A stretch of DNA of 35,307 nt from the IMG/VR virus record IMGVR_UViG_3300042545_001295, positions 1 to 35,307 of that record. One strand, written 5' to 3'. Made by a program: the position numbers and the translations under genes. The DNA comes from a virus. Numbering within the stretch: position 1 is the first letter of the stretch; every line of letters starts with the position of its first letter. The notes beneath the pieces are model-generated. The model did no database searches. It saw only the letters and a list, made by a program, of their open reading frames with translations, and was not told the origin of the DNA. Positions 28,595 to 34,997 of the stretch are shown here, one piece after another.

Positions 28595-28948
28595 TTCGCA
28601 ACCATGATGTAATTCCATATGACAATTAAAACACAACAATTCACATTCATTAAATTCTTCAATAATCATTTCCCACTTCCTATTGGAAAGATTTCTAATA
28701 TCTAAATGAAATTTTTTAAGATTTGGATTCAAATGATGAAAAGACAATGCTGCTAAACTTTTATTATAACCGCATTTTTCACAACAACCTCCTTTCATTT
28801 CGATTAACTTTTTTTTTCTTATCTTGCCCCTTGTTTGCTGTGCTTGATAATTTTGCAATTTATTATTAGCTAACATACTTTTACATTTACTACTACAAAA
28901 TTTTTTCTGTCTTCCCTCTAATGATTTCTCACAAATTAAACATTTCAT
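28589..28948 (-). CDS. small HNH endonuclease, 119 aa
   Basis: MKCLICEKSLEGRQKKFCSSKCKS at the N-terminus is a zinc finger. CEKCGYNKSLAALSFHHLNPNLKKF and ELLCFNCHMELHHG form an HNH/zinc nuclease core. Start 28948 follows a TAAATA box by 5 nt. The TAG stop is read from the acceptor of the CAU tRNA (overlap 6 nt), the same antisense arrangement as three other endonucleases here. It may mobilise the tRNA intron or the tRNA locus. Confidence 0.82.
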   Translation of the reverse strand: MKCLICEKSLEGRQKKFCSSKCKSMLANNKLQNYQAQQTRGKIRKKKLIEMKGGCCEKCGYNKSLAALSFHHLNPNLKKFHLDIRNLSNRKWEMIIEEFNECELLCFNCHMELHHGCEW

Positions 28949-28953
28949 ATTAT

Positions 28954-28959
28954 TATTTA
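28954..28959 (-). promoter_or_regulatory. TAAATA late-promoter-like box of the small HNH gene
   Basis: On the - strand GATAAATA, 5 nt (ATAAT), ATG 28948. Confidence 0.58.
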
Positions 28960-29001
28960 TCCATATTATGAATAGATTCATAATCTTTTATAAAAAAATT
29001 C

Positions 29002-29023
29002 TAATAAAAAACTAAAATACAAT
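29002..29023 (+). promoter_or_regulatory. A6CTA promoter-like box upstream of 29045
   Basis: TAATAAAAAACTA, AAA, TACAAT; ATG is 21 nt away, so this transcript would have a short leader. Confidence 0.7.
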
Positions 29024-29044
29024 CATCTCATCTAAATTACATTT

Positions 29045-29308
29045 ATGAAAAATTTCCCAAACGGATTTGCATCTTGGCAAGAGACTCATTATGAAGTAGT
29101 TGCGGCAATCACTGTTGCACATGCGATGCATACGCATGAAATAGACCACAGTGAATTGTTGGAAAAGACTATTAAAGAAAAAGGACACGGTGGTCTTTAT
29201 GAACTTGCTGAAGACTTAACAGATGAATTTGAAACCATCAATAAAAATCGTGAATGGGATGGTGAATTTTTCGAAGAAATAGAAACATTTTTAAATGAAA
29301 AACTTTGA
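29045..29308 (+). CDS. hypothetical protein, 87 aa
   Basis: MKNFPNGFASWQETHYEVVAAITVAHAMHTHEIDHSELLEKTIKEKGHGGLYELAEDLTDEF. A His-rich helical acidic protein; the pattern HYEVVAAIT resembles a type of phage hypothetical protein I cannot name. Its end overlaps a tiny membrane protein gene. Confidence 0.7.
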   Translation: MKNFPNGFASWQETHYEVVAAITVAHAMHTHEIDHSELLEKTIKEKGHGGLYELAEDLTDEFETINKNREWDGEFFEEIETFLNEKL

Positions 29309-29405
29309 TTCAACACCAATCCTAATTCTTTGCACACTCTTTATGGGAGTGTGCTTAACAATGGTTTTCGTAACCATCATTAAAGCAATTATTAATCTTT
29401 TTTAA
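29295..29405 (+). CDS. very small membrane protein, 36 aa
   Basis: ATG inside the 3' end of the preceding gene. The product is one hydrophobic helix (ILILCTLFMGVCLTMVFVTII) with a short tail. A stop 1 nt before the next gene, itself a membrane protein, supports translation. Function unknown. Confidence 0.55.
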   Translation: MKNFDSTPILILCTLFMGVCLTMVFVTIIKAIINLF

Positions 29406-29406
29406 T

Positions 29407-29613
29407 ATGAACAAAACTTATTATTACCGTTCTAATTATAGTTATGTCTTGGCTTACATCGTTGGTGTGCTGGGATATAATCTAAACAACAATAGTCTAT
29501 TCTGGGGAATCATTGATGCCATCTTTTACCCAATCGTTCTTATCAAATGGTTGATCTGTGAAGAATTGACTCTTTCCCTAGTCAAACAATCGTTTCCTTT
29601 CTTTTTTAATTGA
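29407..29613 (+). CDS. small membrane protein, 68 aa
   Basis: Two hydrophobic segments (YSYVLAYIVGVLGY and FWGIIDAIFYPIVLIKWLI). Paired with the 36-aa membrane protein immediately upstream, possibly an inner-membrane pair involved in host takeover, superinfection control or lysis. No direct evidence for any of these. Confidence 0.62.
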   Translation: MNKTYYYRSNYSYVLAYIVGVLGYNLNNNSLFWGIIDAIFYPIVLIKWLICEELTLSLVKQSFPFFFN

Positions 29614-29615
29614 AG

Positions 29616-29822
29616 ATGAAAGTCAAACAATTAATTGAAAAACTTCAAGAATACGATCCAGAAACAATGGTTGTTGTTAATGGATATGAAGGAGGAGTAA
29701 ATGCGTGTTCTTCTTGCAAAGAAGAACATATAAAACTAGGGGTAAACAGTGAATGGTATTATGGTAATCATGAAATTGTTCACAATGAAGAGTTTGACTG
29801 TAAAGCAATATTGATTCAATAA
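29616..29822 (+). CDS. conserved phage hypothetical protein, 68 aa
   Basis: MKVKQLIEKLQEYDPETMVVVNGYEGG is the beginning of a widespread phage/bacterial small protein type that I recognise only as hypothetical. A CSSCKEEH segment follows. The ATG at 29616 gives the canonical N-terminus; an earlier TTG at 29610 is unlikely. Confidence 0.75.
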   Translation: MKVKQLIEKLQEYDPETMVVVNGYEGGVNACSSCKEEHIKLGVNSEWYYGNHEIVHNEEFDCKAILIQ

Positions 29823-29824
29823 TC

Positions 29825-30037
29825 ATGAATTCCACACACTACGAACTAGAAGCTTTGGTGTTGTCAATACCAGACAAACTTGTAGATCTTGGTATGATTG
29901 ACTCTGAAGATGAATACGCTTTGTTTTATTCATTGCGATACAAAATAGAAGAAATCAAAAAAGGCAAAGTTAAGTTGCAACTTACTCTATTACAAAGAGT
30001 TACGAACAAATTAAAGGGTTTATTCATAGCCCGATAA
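29825..30037 (+). CDS. hypothetical protein, 70 aa
   Basis: A helical small protein (MNSTHYELEALVLSIPDKLVDLGMIDSEDEYALFYSLRYKIEEIKKG). It starts 2 nt after the upstream stop. No recognised function. Confidence 0.65.
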   Translation: MNSTHYELEALVLSIPDKLVDLGMIDSEDEYALFYSLRYKIEEIKKGKVKLQLTLLQRVTNKLKGLFIAR

Positions 30038-30039
30038 AC

Positions 30040-30061
30040 TAATAAGAAACTAGATTATTCT
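30040..30061 (+). promoter_or_regulatory. A6CTA promoter-like box upstream of 30068
   Basis: TAATAAGAAACTA, GAT, TATTCT, 6 nt, ATG 30068. The spacing argues against the nearer out-of-frame ATG at 30063. Confidence 0.72.
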
Positions 30062-30067
30062 AATGGC

Positions 30068-30676
30068 ATGCAAGATACCATACTACAACAAGTTGAAGAG
30101 TGTTTCGTCGTTGCTGAAAAATTCTTTAACAGGGTTTTTCCAAGACCCACCAACATCATCTTTAAAAGAAACGGCACAAAAGCAGGAACTTGTCTTGTGT
30201 CTTTTGATCAATCAATCAGAGAATTGATGTTCCAACTTGACTTGGCAGAGCATAACAAACAAACCTTTCATGAGATTGTTGTTCATGAAATGGCTCATTA
30301 TATTCAGAGAATGGTGTTTGGTAGTTTTGTAAAGAGTCATGGCAAAGAATGGAAATATGTTATGATAAAGGTTTTCAATGCTGAACCGATTCGTTGCCAC
30401 AGCTATGACACCAGTGTTACCAAAACCAAACGACAAAACACATACGAATACACCTGCGATTGTTCAAGGATCATTCGCGTCAAAACCACCAGTCATAATC
30501 GTATTCAGCAAGCCTTGAAATATCAAGGCAACAATCCAAAACCATCATACTATCAGTTTTGCAAATGCTGTAAATCAATGATACGACTCGTTGAAAATAA
30601 AAACAGCTCGATTGAAAACAAATTAAACAGCTTGAAAAACAAACTTAAACAACTAGAACAACAAACCGTCAGTTAA
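30068..30676 (+). CDS. SprT-like zinc metalloprotein, 202 aa
   Basis: The catalytic motif is EIVVHEMAHYIQ (about residues 74-85), followed by SHGKEWKYVM with the third His ligand (about residue 97), as in SprT-like domains. A zinc ribbon comes next (YTCDCS...FCKCCKS), then a C-terminal coiled coil. SprT/Spartan family proteins cleave DNA-bound proteins in known cases; phage members are uncharacterised. Confidence 0.82.
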   Translation: MQDTILQQVEECFVVAEKFFNRVFPRPTNIIFKRNGTKAGTCLVSFDQSIRELMFQLDLAEHNKQTFHEIVVHEMAHYIQRMVFGSFVKSHGKEWKYVMIKVFNAEPIRCHSYDTSVTKTKRQNTYEYTCDCSRIIRVKTTSHNRIQQALKYQGNNPKPSYYQFCKCCKSMIRLVENKNSSIENKLNSLKNKLKQLEQQTVS

Positions 30677-30692
30677 TTTTATCAATAAACAA

Positions 30693-30777
30693 ATGAGCAG
30701 TTCATCAAAGAGTAAAGGCGGTGTCAAAACCGTGTAGCTAAAATAAAGCAAGAGACGCAAGAATATAGCGAAACGAC
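30693..30777 (+). pseudogene. degenerate duplicate of the 31248 small basic gene
   Basis: The first 41 nt copy the start of the gene at 31248 with three or fewer changes (MSSSSKSKGGVKT). It stops at TAG after 14 codons. Beyond the stop, fragments similar to the rest of the gene continue (AAGCA, ACGCAAG, ACGA in the same order). It ends just before the TAAATA box of 30789. Confidence 0.65.
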
Positions 30778-30783
30778 TAAATA
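30778..30783 (+). promoter_or_regulatory. TAAATA late-promoter-like box upstream of 30789
   Basis: TAAATA, 5 nt (ACAGC), ATG. Confidence 0.55.
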
Positions 30784-30788
30784 ACAGC

Positions 30789-31217
30789 ATGAATTTTGAT
30801 TTATTAGTTGAGCAGATCCTTGAGAACTTCCAAGACTCTACAGTGTCTTTTTTAATTGAGTATGACGAAGACGGGAAACGTAAGCATTCAATAGTTATTC
30901 CAACTGAGACAGCGAAAGCTATAAAAGTTTATAATCCACATCATAATATGCTAGAAGTTCTACGCTTTTATAGAGAAAATGATCCTAATTTTTCAGATGA
31001 AACTCATCGCATATTTAGGTTTCAAACTTATGATAAAAATGAAATTCAATTCTTGAAAGATGAAGAGGATGGTGATGTTTGGATGAACAATCCAGGTGAT
31101 TTAAAACAACTATTGCACCGAGTAGTAACATTTGGATTTAGTTTTGGTCAACTGAAAGAGATGTATTTCCCAAATCTCACAGAAAAGGATTATAAGTGGC
31201 TACAAAGTTTAGGGTAA
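30789..31217 (+). CDS. hypothetical protein, probably late-expressed, 142 aa
   Basis: MNFDLLVEQILENFQD, then a beta-rich middle (VSFLIEYDEDGKRKHSIVIPTETAKAI) and a helical C-terminus. The only non-endonuclease features are its TAAATA box and its N-terminus, which is of a type I associate with late or virion-linked phage proteins. It has inserted next to a duplicated copy of its neighbour. Function unknown. Confidence 0.65.
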   Translation: MNFDLLVEQILENFQDSTVSFLIEYDEDGKRKHSIVIPTETAKAIKVYNPHHNMLEVLRFYRENDPNFSDETHRIFRFQTYDKNEIQFLKDEEDGDVWMNNPGDLKQLLHRVVTFGFSFGQLKEMYFPNLTEKDYKWLQSLG

Positions 31218-31223
31218 ACTTTA

Positions 31224-31241
31224 AAAGAACTCTAATACAAT
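31224..31241 (+). promoter_or_regulatory. variant promoter-like box upstream of 31248
   Basis: AAAGAACTCTAA then TACAAT, 6 nt, ATG. It keeps the hexamer and spacing but has ACTCTAA in place of ACTARA. Confidence 0.6.
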
Positions 31242-31247
31242 ACATAC

Positions 31248-31382
31248 ATGAGTAGTTCATCAAAGAGTAAAGGCGGTGTCAAGACCGTTCAATGGTGGAA
31301 GCATCTACGCAAGTACTGGAGACGAGTACAGAATAAGCGTGTGCGTAAAGATGGTAAGAAAGAAATACATAAAGAACTCTAA
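31248..31382 (+). CDS. small very basic protein, 44 aa
   Basis: MSSSSKSKGGVKTVQWWKHL then RKYWRRVQNKRVRKDGKKEI. It is rich in Lys/Arg and Trp, so it is likely a nucleic-acid binder. A degenerate second copy lies at 30693. The last codons are part of the next promoter variant. Confidence 0.68.
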   Translation: MSSSSKSKGGVKTVQWWKHLRKYWRRVQNKRVRKDGKKEIHKEL

Positions 31383-31388
31383 TACAAT
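31371..31388 (+). promoter_or_regulatory. variant promoter-like box upstream of 31395
   Basis: AAAGAACTCTAA, TACAAT, 6 nt, ATG. Almost identical to the box at 31224, probably duplicated with it. Confidence 0.6.
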
Positions 31389-31394
31389 AATAAT

Positions 31395-31604
31395 ATGACC
31401 AGCGAATACATCACAGTTACACTGAATATCACAATTGAAGACGGTGATCGATTCACTACTGGCTTTAATGTTCTTTTAGTAATGCTGGTAGATAAATCAA
31501 TCCAACAGATTGTAGATGATTATTATGTGGGATCTGATTATGTATTCCACAACGAGGTTTCACGAAAGATAACGAAAGTGGAAATCCTAGAGATTAAAAA
31601 GTAA
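31395..31604 (+). CDS. hypothetical protein, 69 aa
   Basis: MTSEYITVTLNITIEDGDRF then GFNVLLVMLVDKSIQQIVDDYYVGSDYVF. A beta-rich small protein without recognised family. Confidence 0.65.
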   Translation: MTSEYITVTLNITIEDGDRFTTGFNVLLVMLVDKSIQQIVDDYYVGSDYVFHNEVSRKITKVEILEIKK

Positions 31605-31632
31605 CAAACTTTGATACAACAAAGCATCAAAT

Positions 31633-31902
31633 ATGCAGTACATTCATCGATCATTGATAACCAGCGAACAAGACGCAGATGTTCATCTAGCACACATAAC
31701 GTTCACATTACTGCAAGACAAAACAATAAACATACAAAACATAAAAATCCGCCAACATCCTGTAGTAAACGATAAAATAGAAAAGAACATCTTTTTAGAA
31801 GAATTATCCAAAGCCTACGAAATTTTTGATAAAGCACTAGCACTTGATATATTGGTACAAGACAATATCATAGATGGTAAGACATTCAAATATAAATTAT
31901 AA
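31633..31902 (+). CDS. hypothetical protein, 89 aa
   Basis: Beta strands followed by a helix (HLAHITFTLLQDKTINIQNIKIRQ; LEELSKAYEIFDKALALDIL). No match recognised. It precedes the endonuclease VII-like gene by 6 nt. Confidence 0.62.
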   Translation: MQYIHRSLITSEQDADVHLAHITFTLLQDKTINIQNIKIRQHPVVNDKIEKNIFLEELSKAYEIFDKALALDILVQDNIIDGKTFKYKL

Positions 31903-31908
31903 AAACAA

Positions 31909-32337
31909 ATGTCGATTCAGCAAGAATTATTTGAGTTGGAGTTTTCAATAAATCCCAACGCAGAAACCAAAAAATGCAATAAGTGTTTAAACCTATTGCC
32001 TGTTAGTTGTTTTTTCAATGATAGCGGCGGCAATTATCTAAAAGCAGAATGTAAAAAATGCAGAAAAAAGTTGTATAAAGTAAGACAACATCTTAAAAAA
32101 ATTAATACAAAACCAGACAAAGATTATATCTGCCCAATATGCAATTCAAACGAACAACAATGCAAAGGCAGAGGAGGCAATAAAAACACAGCTTGGGTAT
32201 TGGATCACGATCATAAAACAAAAACATTTCGTGGTTGGTTGTGCCATAAATGCAATAGAGCATTGGGTAATTTCGATGATGATATACAAATACTATCAAA
32301 TGCAATCAACTACTTAACTGCAAGTCAACAACAATAA
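31909..32337 (+). CDS. endonuclease VII-like HNH protein, 142 aa
   Basis: N-terminal CNKCLNLLP...CKKCRKK zinc pair, then CPICN and the segment WVLDHDHKTKTFRGWLCHKCNRALGNFDDD (about residues 103-132). That segment is the signature of the phage recombination endonuclease VII family (DHDH plus zinc cysteines). Family members resolve branched DNA (T4 gp49) or act as homing nucleases. It lacks the TAAATA box of the mobile endonucleases here, so a phage DNA-metabolism role is plausible. Confidence 0.85.
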   Translation: MSIQQELFELEFSINPNAETKKCNKCLNLLPVSCFFNDSGGNYLKAECKKCRKKLYKVRQHLKKINTKPDKDYICPICNSNEQQCKGRGGNKNTAWVLDHDHKTKTFRGWLCHKCNRALGNFDDDIQILSNAINYLTASQQQ

Positions 32338-32362
32338 ATTAATAAAAATAAAATCATATATC

Positions 32363-32368
32363 TATTAT
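32363..32368 (+). promoter_or_regulatory. possible -10 element upstream of 32375
   Basis: TATTAT, then AACTTT, then ATG 32375; a degenerate AATAAAAATAAAA tract precedes it. Same -10 to ATG distance as the boxes. Confidence 0.4.
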
Positions 32369-32374
32369 AACTTT

Positions 32375-32560
32375 ATGATATTACAATTAAACCCAACAAT
32401 ACCAGTAACAACACCCAAAGGAAAAGGATATGCACATCTGGTAATTGATTATTCCCAAGAACATGACTTATACTGGGTTTGTTTTATAAACGATACAAAA
32501 GAGTGTTGGACTTTTCCAAATTCTAAAATAAAAATAGACAATAACATATCAGTTCATTGA
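32375..32560 (+). CDS. conserved phage hypothetical protein, 61 aa
   Basis: MILQLNPTIPVTTPKGKGYA then HLVIDYSQEHDLYWVCFINDTKECWTFPNSKIK. This beta-barrel-like pattern is of a small phage protein type I recall as hypothetical. Complete. Confidence 0.72.
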   Translation: MILQLNPTIPVTTPKGKGYAHLVIDYSQEHDLYWVCFINDTKECWTFPNSKIKIDNNISVH

Positions 32561-32698
32561 CATTGGTATCAATACAATAATGTCACCATTATAACTTTGT
32601 AAATATCACAACTTTGTTTATCTGATATAAACATGTAAATCTGATAAAACGCATAATGGCTAGTGAATAAGCATACACACAATAACAACAACACACAC

Positions 32699-32836
32699 AT
32701 GAAACAATCAAACAATACCCAAAAAAATAATTTTAAAGCCTGTTGCATTGCAGTGGATATCATCTTAAAACAATACAGAAGCGGGGAATACGATCAACTC
32801 ATAAACAAAATGAGGATCAAAAACAAACAAAAATAG
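32699..32836 (+). CDS. small basic protein, 45 aa
   Basis: MKQSNNTQKNNFKACCIAVD then IILKQYRSGEYDQLINKMRI, a Lys-rich tail. A helical small protein with unknown role. It lies alone between two gene-free stretches (32561-32698 and 32837-33254), so the call is moderate. Confidence 0.5.
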   Translation: MKQSNNTQKNNFKACCIAVDIILKQYRSGEYDQLINKMRIKNKQK

Positions 32837-33152
32837 CGTATAAATACACCAAAATATACTAAAACAATATCAAAATACGCATAAAATGTATCGAAATACA
32901 CATAGATACACACAAGCACACACAGATACACACACGATATATATCAACAAAATACGCCAGATAAACACAATATAATATATATCCAACGATTTGTATCCAA
33001 AAAAACAAAATCATTGATTATCAATGAGTTACGGAATAAAACATGTCGCGTAGCGTAACTAATAATGATATAGCAAATTTTATCAATGATAAAGACAATA
33101 ATAATTAAAAAAATAAAACAAAGATAAACAGATAGTAGAAAGGATAAAAAGA
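32837..33152 (+). other. A/C-rich gene-poor stretch with short repeats and palindromes
   Basis: The + strand is strongly A/C-biased and carries many degenerate copies of AAATACACN or AGATACACAC (32842-32950). A palindrome follows, TCATTGAT-T-ATCAATGA (33011-33027), then AGTTACG/CGTAACT (33027-33059). Only a weak 21-codon frame (33043-33108) is present. The features fit a replication origin, regulatory or recombination site, but no direct proof is visible. Confidence 0.45.
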
Positions 33153-33153
33153 C

Positions 33154-33175
33154 TAATAAAAAACTAGATTATCAT
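33154..33175 (+). promoter_or_regulatory. A6CTA promoter-like box without adjacent start codon
   Basis: TAATAAAAAACTA, GAT, TATCAT, with no ATG within 15 nt. It is the first of two tandem boxes before 33255 and may read through to it. Confidence 0.65.
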
Positions 33176-33223
33176 AGTTGAAGATATAAGTTTATATATC
33201 AATATAGAAAAAGATATAAAAAC

Positions 33224-33245
33224 TAATAAGAAACTAGATTATTGT
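33224..33245 (+). promoter_or_regulatory. A6CTA promoter-like box upstream of 33255
   Basis: TAATAAGAAACTA, GAT, TATTGT, 9 nt, ATG. Confidence 0.7.
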
Positions 33246-33254
33246 GGTGATGCT

Positions 33255-33476
33255 ATGATTAACAAAACAAATAAAATATGTGTTGATATGTCGTTGTCAT
33301 GCTTTATTGATGCTGATAAATTGATGATGCACAATATGTTGACCGATGATGTTAAACCTTATTCACAAATAAATGATGATGAAGATGGTTGGTTTCCTTA
33401 TGAATACCTTGATATTATCAAAAAATCATCTGATGTATTGTATGATTTTGTTGAGATAATGGAGACAAATGACTAA
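33255..33476 (+). CDS. hypothetical protein, 73 aa
   Basis: MINKTNKICVDMSLSCFIDA then DKLMMHNMLTDDVKPYSQINDDEDGWFPYEYLDIIKKSSDV. A small acidic protein. Its stop lies inside the next promoter box. No family recognised. Confidence 0.65.
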   Translation: MINKTNKICVDMSLSCFIDADKLMMHNMLTDDVKPYSQINDDEDGWFPYEYLDIIKKSSDVLYDFVEIMETND

Positions 33477-33495
33477 TAAAAAACTAGATTATATT
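33474..33495 (+). promoter_or_regulatory. A6CTA promoter-like box that decides the 33505 start
   Basis: TAATAAAAAACTA, GAT, TATATT, 9 nt, ATG 33505. An in-frame ATG at 33469 would place the box inside the coding region, so it is rejected. Confidence 0.72.
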
Positions 33496-33504
33496 GTTGT
33501 CGCT

Positions 33505-34203
33505 ATGAAACTACTCACTACTGCAAATACAAAAATCAAGAAAGGTGAATCGTTTGGTTATTATTCAAATGGTATTCATTTAGCTCCTGCTAAATTGTCT
33601 GGTTATAACACTTGTCAATTTGCATCAATAGGATGTGCGGCTGCTTGTCTTAATACCGCTGGCATGGGTGTTTATTCAAATGTTCAAAAAGCGCGTATTG
33701 ATAAAACTAAATTGTTTTTCAATGATAAGCAGATTTTCTTGCTTAAATTGTATAAAGAAATTCAAAGTGCTGTTAAAAAAGCAAAGAAGAATGATATGAT
33801 TCCTTGCTTTAGATTCAATCTTACAAGTGATATTCCTTGGGAAAATGTATTGTTTCAAGGCAAGAATATGATGCAACACTTTCCCGATGTTGTATTTTAT
33901 GATTATACCAAGAATGTAAAGCGTATGATCAACTTTATCAATGGTAAATTTCCTAGTAATTATCATCTTACTTTCTCTCGTAGTGAAAGCAATGAATCTC
34001 ACACTGATCTTATTATGAGTATGGGTGGCAATGTCGCGATGGTGTTTGAAAATAAACTTCCTACTACTTATAAGGGTAAGAAAGTTATCAACGGGGATGA
34101 AAATGATCTTCGCTTTCTTGATCCTAGTAATTGCATTGTTGGTCTTGTAGCCAAGGGTAAGGGTAAGAAAGACGATAGTGGATTTGTTATTAGAATGTTT
34201 TGA
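33505..34203 (+). CDS. conserved phage protein of unknown function, 232 aa
   Basis: After the start MKLLTTANTKIKKGESFGYY come LAPAKLSGYNTCQFASIGCA and AACLNTAGMGVYSNVQKARIDKTKLFF. The Cys pattern and the nearby Arg/Lys-rich helix recall phage proteins of the type of mycobacteriophage gp88, which have no proven function. This is recollection, not a search. No active site is assigned. The N-terminus starts at the box-defined ATG. Confidence 0.75.
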   Translation: MKLLTTANTKIKKGESFGYYSNGIHLAPAKLSGYNTCQFASIGCAAACLNTAGMGVYSNVQKARIDKTKLFFNDKQIFLLKLYKEIQSAVKKAKKNDMIPCFRFNLTSDIPWENVLFQGKNMMQHFPDVVFYDYTKNVKRMINFINGKFPSNYHLTFSRSESNESHTDLIMSMGGNVAMVFENKLPTTYKGKKVINGDENDLRFLDPSNCIVGLVAKGKGKKDDSGFVIRMF

Positions 34204-34218
34204 ATGTATTAGATTTCT

Positions 34219-34875
34219 TTAAACCCTACCCCCCTTTAATAAATTATCAATTGCCCATAATGGTTGTAAATTTGAAAAATGGCATAGTTTTTCAACCTCT
34301 TCCAATGTCTTAGCAGAAGATAGAGGGATTATATGATCAATATGCCAACCGTGTGTAGTATGGTTATCCCAACTCATGCCATCAGTAAATTTACTTTCTA
34401 AATGAGTCATCAATTCTTCCCAAGAACAACCAAGAATATATTCTGATTTTGAAGATTTTGTGAATCCCTTAATTGCTTTGTTCATCCTAATTCTTACGGA
34501 TGATTTCATCTTAAATAATGGGTCATTATCATACCTATACTGTTTTCTAGTGTTAGCTACTTTTTTTATATTGAGTCCAAAAACTGGATCTGCTCTTTTT
34601 TCATTTCTTTTTTTGTTTAAATGTTTTTTGTTCTCTTCCCATCTTTTTCTATTCAAATCTAAGAAATAATCTCTATTATTATTATAATATTCTTTTCTTT
34701 TTTTTAATCCGTTTTCCCTATTATTTTTATAATATTCAGATGCTCTAATTCTTTCACATTCTTTACATTTAGTTTTAAATCTGTTGCTCTCCTTGCCTTT
34801 ATATATTTTTTTTTCAATGTAAAATTCTGAAACTTCTTTTTCAACATTACACGAATTGCAAATTTTTGTATCCAT
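34219..34875 (-). CDS. HNH homing-type endonuclease, 218 aa
   Basis: Reads MDTKICNSCNVEKEVSEFYI (zinc finger), a long basic helical linker, and the nuclease HGWHIDHIIPLSSAKTLEEV followed by HFSNLQPLWAIDNLLKG, a classical phage HNH. Start 34875 follows TAAATA by 7 nt; a longer frame from 34929 is less likely. Unlike the other antisense endonucleases it is not next to a tRNA but between a conserved gene and a helicase gene. Confidence 0.87.
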   Translation of the reverse strand: MDTKICNSCNVEKEVSEFYIEKKIYKGKESNRFKTKCKECERIRASEYYKNNRENGLKKRKEYYNNNRDYFLDLNRKRWEENKKHLNKKRNEKRADPVFGLNIKKVANTRKQYRYDNDPLFKMKSSVRIRMNKAIKGFTKSSKSEYILGCSWEELMTHLESKFTDGMSWDNHTTHGWHIDHIIPLSSAKTLEEVEKLCHFSNLQPLWAIDNLLKGGRV

Positions 34876-34882
34876 ATATATA

Positions 34883-34888
34883 TATTTA
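34883..34888 (-). promoter_or_regulatory. TAAATA late-promoter-like box of the HNH gene at 34875
   Basis: On the - strand CTAAATA, 7 nt (TATATAT), ATG 34875. Confidence 0.5.
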
Positions 34889-34936
34889 GTCTGAAAACTA
34901 TTATCTTTCGTTGCTGTTGTTTTTCGCAAATCACAC

Positions 34937-34958
34937 TACTAAAAAACTAGAATTGTAG
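34937..34958 (+). promoter_or_regulatory. degenerate A6CTA box, distal of a tandem pair
   Basis: TACTAAAAAACTA, GAA, TTGTAG; the hexamer is poor. Confidence 0.5.
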
Positions 34959-34967
34959 AAAAAAGAC

Positions 34968-34989
34968 TACTAAAAAACTAGAATATACT
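34968..34989 (+). promoter_or_regulatory. A6CTA promoter-like box upstream of the helicase gene
   Basis: TACTAAAAAACTA, GAA, TATACT, 8 nt, ATG 34998. Confidence 0.72.
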
Positions 34990-34997
34990 GCTGTCAC

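Noticed and set aside
32842-32950. Short A/C repeats as a CRISPR array
   Set aside because: Repeats are 8-10 nt, irregular and without unique spacers of even size; no cas genes.
33043-33108. 21-codon frame MSRSVTNNDIANF...
   Set aside because: Too short, no box at the right distance, and it lies among palindromes; kept only as part of the gene-poor region.
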